The notes beneath the pieces were generated by a model that saw only the letters and a program-made list of their open reading frames with translations, was not told where the DNA came from and did not search any database. From Psilocybe azurescens (lineage: Eukaryota > Basidiomycota > Agaricomycetes > Agaricales > Agrocybaceae), in assembly GCA_023853785.1 (NCBI GenBank), contig JAJIRX010000924.1, positions 19,624-83,623 of the forward strand: 64,000 nucleotides of DNA, in the 5' to 3' direction. The translations under genes were made by a program, and so were the position numbers. This document shows, in pieces, positions 23,713 through 34,317 of the stretch (position 1 is the first letter of the stretch; each line of letters begins with the position of its first letter).

Positions 23713-25033
23713 CTATCACTAACCCCGTGTTTGAAAGGGGGCCCAGTGTTTGTAAACCGACATTTTTCATTTATAACTTTACAACCGCTGCTCAGTTAAA
23801 TTTGATTTTTGGCACTCTCATAGAGACAGCTTATATGCACATTAATTTGAATTTTTCATATTTTTATATTGAATGTAAGGGCCAAGATATTGTAATGAAT
23901 GTGCCAAAAGTGCAATATCAGGCTCTGACATCGCAAAATGGCTTTTTTCTCGATTTTTTGTATTGTGCATAACAGGTCATTTAGTATCTTGCTTATAATT
24001 TTTTGAAGCCATACTATCACTAACCCAGTGTTTGTAAAATTTTAAAGACCAAAGCATATATTTACGATTTCTGCACTAATTTTTATAAAAATTTTACCAT
24101 TGTAAAGCCTAGCGCTTCAGCTACAATAATATGTTTTTGTATTTCTAAGAGTTGACGTTGAAGGAGAGGAATCGGGGAAAGAAAGGGACCTAGTGTTTGG
24201 AATAGTTGTCACGCACGGGTCACATACAACATCGCAATCATCAACATGAATCGTAATGAATATTTAAACTCCGAGGGAAGCCTAAACGTATACGCGTGTT
24301 GGAGTTTAAATTTTTGTTGACTATTTCAGTGTCTTGTCACACCTGTATTTCTACCATCCTTCCTCACACTTTATGGCTTCCAAAAAATTATAAGCAAGAT
24401 ACTAAATGACCTGTTATGCACAATACAAAAAAATCGAGAAAAAAGCCATTTTGCGATGTCAGAGCCTGATATTGCACTTTTTGGCACATTCATTACAATA
24501 TCTTGGCCCTTACATTCAATATAAAAATATGAAAATTCAAATTAATGTGCATATAAGCTGTCTCTATGAGAGTGCCAAAAATCAAATTTAACTGAGCAGC
24601 GGTTGTAAAGTTATAAATGAAAATGTCGGTTTACAAACACTGGGCCCCCTTTCAAACACGGGGTTAGTGATAGTAAAGTGTGAGGAAGGATGGTAGAAAT
24701 ACAGGTGTGACAAGACACTGAAATAGTCAACAAAAATTTAAACTCCAACACGCGTATACGTTTAGGCTTCCTCGGAGTTTAAATATTCATTACGATTCAT
24801 GTTGATGATTGCGATGTTGTATGTGACCCGTGCGTGACAACTATTCCAAACACTAGGTCCCTTTCTTTTCCCCGATTCCTCTCCTTCAACGTCAACTCTT
24901 AGAAATACAAAAACATATTATTGTAGCTGAAGCGCTAGGCTTTACAATGGTAAAATTTTTATAAAAATTAGTGCAGAAATCGTAAATATATGCTTTGGTC
25001 TTTAAAATTTTACAAACACTGGGTTAGTGATAG
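23713..25033. mobile_element. Composite TA-target MITE (outer element with nested insertion)
   Basis: The element starts CTATCACTAACCC and ends with its exact reverse complement, flanked by TA at 23711-23712 and TA at 25034-25035. The empty locus at 150-170 has a single TA, so the TA target duplication is directly visible. Without the nested copy and its TA, the outer element is about 659 bp. No transposase is encoded. TA duplication with short terminal inverted repeats points to a non-autonomous Tc1/mariner-type (perhaps pogo/Fot-like) element. Subterminal CAGTGTTTGTAAA occurs at both ends. Confidence 0.85.
24014..24673. mobile_element. Nested MITE copy, inverted inside the outer copy
   Basis: A 660-bp element with the same termini (CTATCACTAACCC and GGGTTAGTGATAG) lies inside the outer element, flanked by TA at 24012-24013 and 24674-24675. 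Its own uninterrupted centre, near 24370, shows the sequence that it splits in the outer copy, so the second insertion into the element's TA is proved internally. The two copies are opposite in orientation and nearly identical, giving an almost perfect 1.3-kb inverted repeat arrangement. Confidence 0.85.
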
Positions 25034-25713
25034 TACCCTCACTTTTCATTTAGTGTACAATGGTATGCTAGTCGCACTTGTACAGGTCAGAGTAGGAAAT
25101 TTGACTCGATATTTGAAATACTTGGAATGTGTCCTAGCTTCAATAAGTCGAATAACGGGCAAATAACGGGGCAGAGAAAGCAAGTGATCTTATCTGATTT
25201 CCAAGATCAGCCCAAATATTGCGGAAATCACCGATTCACTTTACACTACATACACGGTGTTGCACTTTCGACTCGTTGTTTCACGGCACTCAAACCCATT
25301 CAGTCTTCAGAAGGCTCTTACTGTTTCAAAAAACCGATCGCGAATACTCATCTCTATTCCAAACGAACATTTTCACTCTCGGATTCCTACAATACAATTG
25401 ACAGTACTATCTTCGGCGGATGAATGCAGGTGCATAGAAGTACAACATCGTGGCTGAGGCCCCCATTTGGATGGAAGTCACGACGGGATACTCATACTAC
25501 CCTTCTCCGCAGTTAATATCAAACCCAATACACGCCGTTTGTGCATGGACTATGCACTTTCCTGAGTATGTCTCTTGGGTGTCTCTTTTCCAAGGCATGC
25601 CACACTCCCTACGATCTCCACCGTTGCTACCTTTGCGACGCCTCTGAATACTTGGTGATTATTGCTGTAAACCTTATACGACTTTCAATAGCTTTGCGCT
25701 TTCCCAAACGTAC
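25034..25713. repeat. Right half of duplicated flank, leading to SWW7
   Basis: From 25036 the sequence resumes homology to bases 163-290 of the window, then continues as non-coding sequence to the SWW7 start. Short frames at 25127-25780 overlap SWW7 exon 1 or lack features. Confidence 0.55.
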
Positions 25714-27266
25714 ATGGAATTCACAGAAGTTATTCTGGATGCTCGTGCTAGCATGCATCTTCGCGAACTGGCAGATTTGACCTCGCACTTCTACAAGCTT
25801 CTGCGGCCCTGGTGTTTCTCGGAGCAGCGGTGAGCATTAACATTTTCAGTCTCCATAATTTTTAAATAGCTTCTAGCAGCCTCGCCATATTCAAGCCAAT
25901 AAGGGTCCAAGCTCTCTCCTATTTACAAGCGATTGACTTTAGTGTCGCAGCCGCTCGAAATGGGCTCAAATTCTCCCAAGACGCGATAGCTCTAGCAGAG
26001 CTTCTCGACTCGAGTGACCAGATGCAACGTCAAGAGTATCTTCGAGGACTGGTCGGTTTGGCACAACAGGCAGCAGAAAACGCAGAAAAGACCCAAACTA
26101 GATTCAGGAATATCCGGGTGATAGTTGGGAAGGTTTGGTTAACACTTATTTGCGTCAGTACCCCCATTTAACGTTCTTCTGTATAGCTTGTTCGGGACGT
26201 TCAGGAACAACAATCCATGAACGCATCTCAATCTAGATTGTAATCAGTTTCAGGCTTGCTGGAAATTAATAACCATCACGATTGCAGGCGAAAAACAGTT
26301 GAAAGAATTCGAAGAGGGTGTGATCATCCTCGAAAGCTTCTCTGCCTGCATCTCGACACATATTTCATGGTGGACTACAGTGTATTGTGACCACACATCC
26401 CAGATTGCGCGGCTTGATTCCCTCGTAGTCCGGTATCATACAATTCGAAGTCAGATCTTTGTAAAGAAGTGGAAGCAATTACGCCAGGAGTATATTGACT
26501 ATACTTCCAAGGTTTCGTCCTCATCTTTGATCTAAGCATCATGATTACTGACGAAAAAATGTACAGATACAGTCGACCCAAAATACCAATTCAGATTTCG
26601 TAACCAGTCTGAAATATCAAAATATGCAAGACACCACACCCGCCGAATCGCCAGGGACAGATGCTGATAATACGATATCCATTCAACCTCCAATCGAAAG
26701 TCAGGTTACGAAGCATGTGTTCAGTATTTTGCAAGACACGCCCAAACTGAAATCTACCATTCTTCCGGAACAAGCTGTTGTGTTGAAGGAGACTCGCAAG
26801 GTTAGTCCACAACTCGCTTTTGAAGCGGTGGATTTGATGCACGAAGAGTATGTTGACTATACTCAGAAGGTTTTGTCCTCATCTTTGATCTAAGCATCAG
26901 GATTACTGACAGCAAAATTTACAGATACAGTCGATCCAAAATACCAATTCAAATTTCATAACCAGTCTGAAATATCAAAATATGCAAGACACCACACCCG
27001 CCGAATCGCCAGGGATAGATGCCGATAATACGGTATCCATTAAACCTCCAATCGAAAGTCAGGTTACGAAGAACATGTTCAGTATTTGGCAAGACACGCC
27101 CAAACTGAAATCTACCATTCTTACGGAACAAGCTGTTGCGTTGGAGGACACCCGCAAGGTTAGTCTACAACTCGCTCTTGAAACGGTGGATTTGATGTAC
27201 GAAGAATATGCAACTTATTCCTTGGGAGGGCGTCATCATGGCCATGGATTCAGTTCGTCTGTATGA
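25714..27266 (+). CDS. SWW7: helical-bundle family protein with duplicated tail exon
   Basis: Plus-strand paralog of SWW2 and SWW10. Exon 1 (25714 to about 25831) opens MEFTEVILDARASMHLRELA and ends LLRPWCFSEQ. Exon 2 (about 25879-26133) has AIDFSVAAARNGLKF and SSDQMQRQEYLRGL. A short linker exon (about 26187-26240) has LVRDVQEQQSMNASQ. The WW exon (about 26289-26511) has THISWWTTVYC and ends KWKQLRQEYIDYTSK. Two near-identical tail exons follow (about 26567-26867 and 26925-27266), each starting IQS-QNTNS and containing LKYQNMQDTTPAE. The first ends at a YVDYTQK splice boundary; the second runs to a stop after HGFSSSV. No CaaX. All introns have GT-AG ends. Confidence 0.7.
26512..27226 (+). 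repeat. 358-bp tandem duplication of intron plus tail exon in SWW7
   Basis: The intron beginning GTTTCGTCCTCATCTTTGATC and the following exon are repeated in tandem at an offset of about 358 bp (26508 versus 26866). Copies differ at scattered positions, including coding changes, so the duplication is not a fresh assembly artefact. Confidence 0.8.
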
Positions 27267-27328
27267 GATAACGACGAAGTAGCGGGGAATATATTCAAAG
27301 AAAACTGACTTTGCGGATTTTTGCTTAG

Positions 27329-27984
27329 CGTATTGCGCAGTCCGTCGCTTCTGTACTGGGAACTGCTGTCGATATTGGGCATGAAGCACTTTGCGTAGGA
27401 GTGGAGTTCTTGGACCTTGTACCCGTTCCTGGCTTGCAAACTGCTGCAAAGACCCTCCTCAATATATGGGATGCTGTGCAGGATATTGATGTACGGTGTT
27501 TCCTAAGATTAAACGTGTTCTCTATTTAACGGCTGTTCCAACTTCCGTAGACTATCAACCTTGAATGTGTTGAGCTCACCAAACGTTGTGCGGAAATTCT
27601 TTTGTCGATCCGCGGGATCGTCCATAAAGCTGGGGATCAGATCGGTATAGAATTGCGTGTGCCTCTCGTCGCGTTGGAGGAGTGAGTAGTATACTTACGA
27701 TCCTCCCTGTCCATTGGCTCATCTTCCCAAAAGATGTTTTAACGACATATGTTGCTTCGTGCTCGAGATAAAAACACGTTCCTGGACAAAGCGATACTTA
27801 AAACGTGACGATATTCACAGAACCCTTAACGTGCGCCACCGAAAACTCGATGACGCTTTCGATCTATTCAAAGTTAGTGCCATTCATGACTCGTTAAAAC
27901 ATTCTTTAATATAAGATTTCTTGCTAGGTATCGGTTCAATTCTGTATTATAAATCAACTCCAGAAAATCGCGCAGAAAGTATGA
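27329..27984 (+). CDS. MLKL-NTD-like four-helix domain gene (small or truncated)
   Basis: Four exons join in frame: 27329-27490, 27551-27681, 27734-27872 and 27928-27984. The product contains VEFLDLVPVPGLQTAAKTLL, ECVELTKRCAEILLSI, AGDQIGIELRVPLVALEE, TKRYLKRDDIHR and VSVQ. This series of motifs is characteristic of the N-terminal helical domain seen at the head of many agaricomycete NLR-like and kinase proteins, annotated as an MLKL N-terminal-like adaptor domain. Translation stops straight after the domain, so no nucleotide-binding or kinase part follows. The first exon starts at a splice acceptor and I could not place the start codon. It may be a free-standing adaptor or a truncated NLR. 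Confidence 0.6.
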
Positions 27985-28368
27985 GACCTCTTGATCGCTG
28001 ATGATGGCAGCGCGGCTGTCTGTTCTGTGGTGATAAGTGATATGCAATTCGCAATGGCTCCCCTAGCCAAACATTCTGTCCAAAACCCCTTTAGCTCCTC
28101 TCACGACCTCCTATACCCGATTATAATCAGTGGCGAACTATCCCTCGGTATATCGTCTTCATATATGTAATAGTAGGCCAGGTGTTTTTATGAATTCAAT
28201 TGTGATACAACGATGTGATGCCCGGCTTTCTTCAACCTTTTTCGTTCCCACAATATACTTGATTCAGCCCAGCGAGATCATAAGGCCACGATCTTGAAAA
28301 TAGAACTATAAGAGTTGGAGGAGATCAAAGGTACCATTAATCAGTATACATGTGAAACAAATCTATGT
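27985..28368. other. Intergenic between convergent genes
   Basis: Nothing coding is visible. It separates the four-helix-domain gene from the 3' end of membrane protein P2. Confidence 0.5.
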
Positions 28369-29934
28369 TCAGCGAATAGTAGGCCAGGTAACTAGCATGG
28401 ATTTTCCAATGTTGTATGGAATATAAAAGAGTATGAGTGAGCTGAGAGTTAACCATATTGTGGCGTAAAGAAAGGGATCCTTCCAAGAGTAGTCCAATAT
28501 TGGCATGATGCATGTCAAAATGCTGAGCACTGATATGGACAGCGTGAAGATGATGCCTGACAAATGGTATCCCAGGTGAAAGGCCACTCGGAGGACTGGA
28601 TCGTTGGAAGATTAATCACTGGGTAAAGACAATGTTAAATCAACTTACAAGACTTTATCCTCTCCCATACAACACGTATCGCCTCCGAGGTTTCTGAAGA
28701 GATGGACAATGGGTTATCTGGCATTGAAGGAAATACGAGATGAAGTGCCCTAATTATAGGGCGGCGAATGGTACGCAATATCCTTCGCACTACACCGGAC
28801 CTGGCGGTGATATCCTTCGTTATGTGCCTCGACGCTAGAAATAGTACGCACGCGCCAAGGCCGATGAGTGCAACTAGGGACTCTTGTAGCCATAACTTAA
28901 GCAAAACTGCTTGCCATATTGCGATATGCTCTTGGAGTGTCGTTGCTTTGGCTTTGCCCTCAGGTAGAGGAGCTAAATCTGAAACCAAAAGGAAATCGGC
29001 AGAGAACCGATACAAAATATGCGCCCAGCGTGAAGCCCATATTGACGAAATTACGATCCCTACGCTGTATAGGACCCCTCTAGCAGCTGTCAGTGGAATA
29101 AATTAGATACATATAGGTAAGATAGCCGACAGTCGAAGCCGTCACCTGATTTCAATATCTCGGATTGGTCTCCACAGAAAAGGTCGGGCAAAACTTTCGT
29201 CGAATTATACTCGTAAAGACCCAGTACATAAAGTCTATCAGACGAAGTGTTATTATTGCATATCACCATTGTAATTTCGGCATGTACAACTTACAGAGTA
29301 GTTACTGGCACAGCGAGAGCCCAGTCTGTCCAAGTGACTGCGGTCGATTGGTTGGAGTACCCGAGCATAGCTTTTGATAACCCAAATGCGGTGACTGTAC
29401 CGCTGACGAGAATTCGGTATGGAGTTAAGTCGGGACTAGCATATTTAGCGTCATCAGAAGCAGAGTCGGAGGGCAACTCATCGGAGACATATACAGGACG
29501 GTCTATCGAGAAGAAGGCAAGGAGCTTCCAGATGAGGTCCATGCAGTCCGGCTTGAATAGCCATGATAGATACGGGGGCACCACGTCCTCTCGAGATTCA
29601 TAGTCACTAAGAACGAGGAATCTATCCGCATACAATGAGTTATAAATCTATGACAGTGTCTAGCAAACGCACAACAGCGATAACAACATCCCAGCTACCC
29701 ACTCCAACGTAGTGGACACTATAGCTCCTCCTTTTGAGTTACAATGGCCTTGGCGGTCCCCAGTCCAACCGTGGTAGTAAGTATAGCAAGTCGATACGGC
29801 GTTATCTTTGGATGCCAGGCCTTTCTAGTCTGATTCTCTAGCGAATCATGGTATGGTGGATACGACGGGTAGCCAGTATGAGAGGGGTTCGATGGGTATA
29901 CGACATGTCCTTCGGTCATGCGCGGTCTTTGCAC
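28369..29934 (-). CDS. Multipass membrane protein, copy P2
   Basis: Paralog of P1 with the same exon layout. Opens MQRPRMTEGHVVYPSNPSH (29934), then PYRLAILTTTVGLGTAKAIV, an exon at about 29620-29300 with SIDRPVYVSDELPS and LVSGTVTAFGLSKAMLGY, an exon at about 29075-28650 with LWLQESLVALIGLGACVLFL, and a C-terminal exon with YHLSGIIFTLSISVLSIL and LILFYIPYNIGKSMLVTW. It retains Glu where P1 has a stop. One base is missing relative to P1 in the run CAAAAGGAGG near 29740, breaking the frame after IVTQ. This could be an assembly indel. Orientation and spacing next to an SWW gene mirror P1. Function unknown. Confidence 0.6.
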
Positions 29935-30796
29935 CTAGTGTATGATTCGGACGCTGATACTCCCAGTCTGGCCCACAAAAGTGCTTCGGTATATGATCTG
30001 AAGAATGGGGTGTCGAATGATCTAATTGTAACAGAACAACGTATAAATGGAAGGACCACAAGCTTATGTGCGATCATGAGCTGTCGCGCTCAAATCGGCA
30101 TCTCGGCTACATTTCGACCTACGAGACATTTCAACTCAGCAAGTCTGCAACTTAGCGCGCGGTCACTGTCATTACGACCATCCGTAAAGACTTCCGGCAA
30201 GATATATCCCAATCCTCAGTCGTCATAAATGTGAAATTGGGATTAGAGCACATTACTGAACACATGGGCCAGGGGCCGCCAACTCATGGGCCTTGGAAAT
30301 ATAATTATGCCTGAGCTAAATACACTCACGAAGGATGGGCAGTGATATCGGCTGTAACCCGGCAAGCATCGAGAGTCTTGAAAATTGCGCCTGTCCTCGT
30401 GGCGGATGACTGACGGTCGTCTGAGTCACATGCTGTCAATCCTCACGCTCACGATCATCCAATGATTTAATTATCCAGGTTTATCCTCGACAATGAACAT
30501 CGACCTCATCCATGCCTTTACGTCTCTGTCACTCAGTTTCTTGATTAACAAGCACCCCATCAGAGTTATTCTCTATTCACATCAATTCCTGAACGACATA
30601 CCTTTTTCTGCTTTTCTAACGTCATCCCTCTTTTGCTTATTCAGTCTGAGTTCCGCCTCAGTCAACTTTTAACTCACAGCCGAAGCCGGGGCTCAGCGAT
30701 CAACGTTCAGCGTTACAGCAATGGAACCGGAGAATCTCGAACGCAAGTTCGCGAGTTCTCAATGCTCCCAGGCTGTATCAACATAAGTTGAATAAC
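29935..30796. other. Intergenic with relic SWW sequence
   Basis: No intact gene. Holds the P2 promoter, the relic SWW exon listed separately, and the start of the third 3'-flank repeat block. Confidence 0.5.
30312..30392 (-). pseudogene. Relic first exon of an SWW3/SWW8-type gene
   Basis: Bases around 30312-30392 resemble 33412-33490 (GCAACCCGCCAAGCGTC in SWW8 against GTAACCCGGCAAGCATC here), which encode the exon-1 stretch around LDAWRVATDFTARP. The neighbouring exon 2 is absent, so only a fragment remains, lying downstream of the intact SWW8 in the same orientation. Confidence 0.55.
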
Positions 30797-31061
30797 GACT
30801 CTCTAGGCAATCTTTCAATCCAAATAGATTCGTTCAGCCGAGATTTACCCTGGTGCCTTTGTCTCCCTTCAGTGCTGCTCACAACCCGCTGTTGATCATG
30901 ATCTCGTCGGTCATCATAGAACCGAACGTCCATCCAACTTCTTCTCGGGCCACATCGCCTAATAAGCTCCCTTGCAGCTGACCAGACTGTCGTGTGCGAT
31001 ACATCAATATTCGTACAGTTATAATGACTATACAAGCTGCGAATACATAATCCGGGAATCT
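30797..31061 (-). repeat. 3'-flank repeat block, copy 3 (downstream of SWW8)
   Basis: Third copy of the block at 853-1121 and 6451-6718, again directly after the stop codon of a CCLIM-tailed gene. It is nearly identical to copy 2. Confidence 0.7.
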
Positions 31062-33582
31062 TTACATAATCAAACAGCAACTACTTTTCTGCTCTTTCTC
31101 TTTCTCTTTCGCCTTTGCTAACTGCCTCTCTTCTTCCCTTACTTTTTCCTCCTGCTCGTGCTTCTCTCTCTGCTCCTTCTCGACTTTCTTCCTCTCTTCC
31201 TCTCTCCTCGCGTTGGACTCTTCATTCGTTCTCTGGATCTCTTCTCTCCTTTTCCTTTCCTCCTCTTCTCTCTCTTTCACTCTCATCGCCTCCGCCTCTT
31301 CCTCCACTCTTCTGCTCTCCTCCCTCCTCTTTTCCTCTCTCCTCCTGTCCTCCTCTCTTCTCTTTCCCGCCTCTTCCTCCGCTCTCCGAATCTCCTCTCC
31401 TCTCTTTTCCTCCTCCATCTTCCTCTCCTCTTGTATTCTCCGAATTACCTCTTCTTTCCTCCTCTTCTCTCCTCTCTCCTCCTCTCTCATAGCGTCTGCC
31501 TCTTCTTCCGCTCTTTGAAGCACTTCTCTCCTCTTCCTCTCTCTTTGTCTGTCTTCTGCTTCTTCCTTCGCTCTACGGATCTCCTGGCCCCTCGCCTCCT
31601 CTCTCCTCGCCTCTTCCTCTCTTCTCGCCTCCTCTCTCCTCGTCTCTTCCTCTCTCCTCGTCTCTTCCTCTCTCCTCGTCTCTTCCTCTCTCCTCGTCTC
31701 TTCCTCTCTCCTCGCCTCTTCCTCTCTCCTCGCCTCTTCCTCTCTCCTCGCCTCTTCTCCCCTCCTCGCCTCCGCTGCTTCCTTCTCTCTCCTTGCTTCC
31801 CCTCTCCTCGCCTCCTCTCTCCTCGCCTCCTCTCTCTCCTCGCCTCCTCTCTCCTCGCCTCCTCTCTCCTCGCCTCCAGCTCCTCTTTCCTCCTCTCCTC
31901 CTTCCTCTTCTCCTCCTCCCTCCTCCGCTCCTCTTCTCTCTTATTTTCTTCTTCCCTCGCCTCCGCTGCTTCCCTCTCTCTCCTCACCTCTTCTCTCTTC
32001 GTCTCCAACTCCTCCTCCTCCTTCCTCCTCTCCTCCTTTCTCCTCTCCTCCTTTCTCCTCTCCTCCTTCCTCCTCTCCTCCTTCCTCCTTTCTTCCTCCT
32101 TCCTTGCCTCCGATGCTTCCTCCTCTCTTTTCCTCTCCTCTCTCCGCCGCTCTTCCTCTCTCTTATTTTCTTCTTCCCTCCTCGCCTCCGCTGCTTCCTT
32201 CTCTCTCATCTTTTTCTCCCCTTCCTCTCTCTTCATTTCTTCCCCTCTCTTGGCTGCCGCTGCTTCCTTCTCTCTCTTCTTGCGTTCCTTTAACTTCGCT
32301 TTCTCTTCTTGCTCTTCCTTAGCCTTTTGCCTCGCAGCTAGTCTCGTGCTTTCCTCCGCTCTTTGCCTCTCCTTCTCTTGCATAGCCGCTTCCTCGTCTT
32401 CCCCTGCTTTTGCTCTCCGTCTCTCCTCTGACCTCTGCCTTTCGACTGCTACAGCTTCCCGCATCCTTTTCTCTTCCTTTGATCGCTGTTCTTCGATGGC
32501 TTTCAACACAAGCATGGCAGTATCACGAAAACCCGAAATGCGGTGGATGTCATTCGTCGTATTCTTCCTAGAATTCCCCTGTTGCGGTGTGCCTGGTGTG
32601 CCTTTCGTGTCCATATCACGCGCAAACTTGAACACATCTGCATATTGATCCTGTCGTAACGCCATCTGGTTGCAACAAAACAGGGAAAAGAAAATCAGCT
32701 GTTGGATTGTCGGTCTTCCTTGAAAGAGGACGCCGTTTACCTCGCTTACGTAGTGCGCGCAATCGTCCTTCAGCTTTTGCCACTCCATGAGAATGGCTTT
32801 TTCTTCGTAGCTCGCCTCCGTCGCTCGCGAATACCTCCACGTTACGTTCTTGGTGAATAGCTTTCATAGCGGTCGTATTCCACCAATTGATATACCAGTT
32901 CACCCATTCTTGAAACTCTTCGAGTAGGGCCAGATTTTTTTCAAGAACTGTCGATGATAATGTTAGTCGCTTTCAACATTTGTAAAGTCGACCAATTTTT
33001 GCACACCTGTGATGTCGGCTCGGGGAGTCTTCGAATTTTGCTCGTCGGAGTTGATGTCCTTGATCGTCTGTTATTCGTTAGAGAACGTTGTTGATAACGA
33101 ATTTGGGGGTGCTCACTTGAATAAGTTTTTTCCGGACATCTCGTATATCGTCTAGAGCCGCCTTCGATTTCTCTCTGCCTTGACTGGCGATCACCTTCAT
33201 CTGTTCAATATAAGAGTTGCGCTCGTGGTCGCTGATACTGGGAGTGATGGCGAGTGTATACGAAAAAACCACTTGACGCGAAGTCAAACCCATCTTGCGC
33301 TGCACTCAGTCCTCCGTCGAATGCGACGACATATTGGTTGACCAGAGTACATGTTATAACAACAGAATTGGGCCTAAAAATACAGCAGTCAGTTTGACTT
33401 TTTCATGCACGATCTAAATAAACTTACAAAGGACGCGCAGTGAAGTCGGTCGCAACCCGCCAAGCGTCAAGAGTTTTGAGAAATGAATCTGTCGATTCTT
33501 GAAGCTTTAAAAAATACTGCTGATGCTTTTCGACTTGAGTAAATCCTGCTGAGGCCTCATGGGCTTGTGGATCCTCTGCCAT
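31062..33582 (-). CDS. SWW8: helical-bundle family protein with E/R/K rod and CaaX end
   Basis: Close paralog of SWW3. The start at 33582 opens MAEDPQAHEASAGFTQVEKH and, unlike SWW3, exon 1 stays open through LKLQESTDSFLKTLDAWRVA. Exon 2 (about 33340-33115) has SDHERNSYIEQMKVIASQG and RKKLIQ. The WW exon (about 32945-32735) has WYINWWNTTAM. The tail exon starts RQDQYADVFKFARDMDTKGT, then forms a charged E/R/K helix of some 400 residues. At about 31820-31835 an extra CT in a CT-rich unit shifts the frame, so the conceptual product ends at about 31487 without a CaaX box. The last 150 codons in the other frame restore the helix and end SSCCLIM. Confidence 0.65.
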
Positions 33583-34317
33583 TGAATATTTTCCAGGGTA
33601 AATGCAGAAAAGACAATACTCCTAGGATATGACCTGTAAGCTAGTAAGTGTAGAATCGCGGTATGAGAAGACGTTCACAATACTGCTATTATGAAGTTTA
33701 ATGGTCGTGAGGTATCGGCCAGTTGCCTCGTGTAAACCACCTTGAAGATGCGAGTGAGGCCCTGACACCCCTGATGAGTTGTTTCACACCTCGTTCTGCA
33801 TCTTCTAGACAGATTCTAAGTAGACCGGATCTTCTATCTGTAAATGAAAATCCATCCCGTTACGCATATCCCTGAAACAAGACATGTCCCTACCGACTGC
33901 ATGCCGAATAGCACTGGTGGTCCGAGTCGTAGAATGGCGGTACTTGTCCGAAATGAAATCGGCGCATTTTCCTCAGTTTTTTCTAGTCACTGTACGGCCT
34001 GTACTCAAACATCCGAGCAAACACCTGATTTTGGCAGGGCGTACGACTCGGTAGCAGTCAGAAATGACGGAGTTCTTGAAAAATCAACCCAGCTAGCATC
34101 GGAGATTGAATATTGAAGTTTGTTTCTAAGTTTGTTTGTCCCTCTTAGCGTTTCCACTTTTGTCGCCGCATCTTTGCATTTCAAGAGCAAGCTTTCTAAC
34201 CTTAAAGGGCCCAAGTGTTTAACTTATTCATGTATATGAGGACTGAAAATGTTACAAAGAAATATCCTACGAACAACAGTGTCGCAAATACAAGGTGCGT
34301 AGTCGAGCAAGAATTAT
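33583..34317. other. Intergenic between SWW9 3' end and SWW8 start
   Basis: No gene supported. It should contain the SWW8 promoter and the SWW9 terminator. Short frames at 33844-34214 have no splice or domain support. Confidence 0.5.

Noticed and set aside
23713..25033. Inverted repeats as a possible viral or plasmid terminal structure
   Set aside because: The TA duplications, empty sites and two nested copies explain the arrangement fully as a MITE within a MITE.
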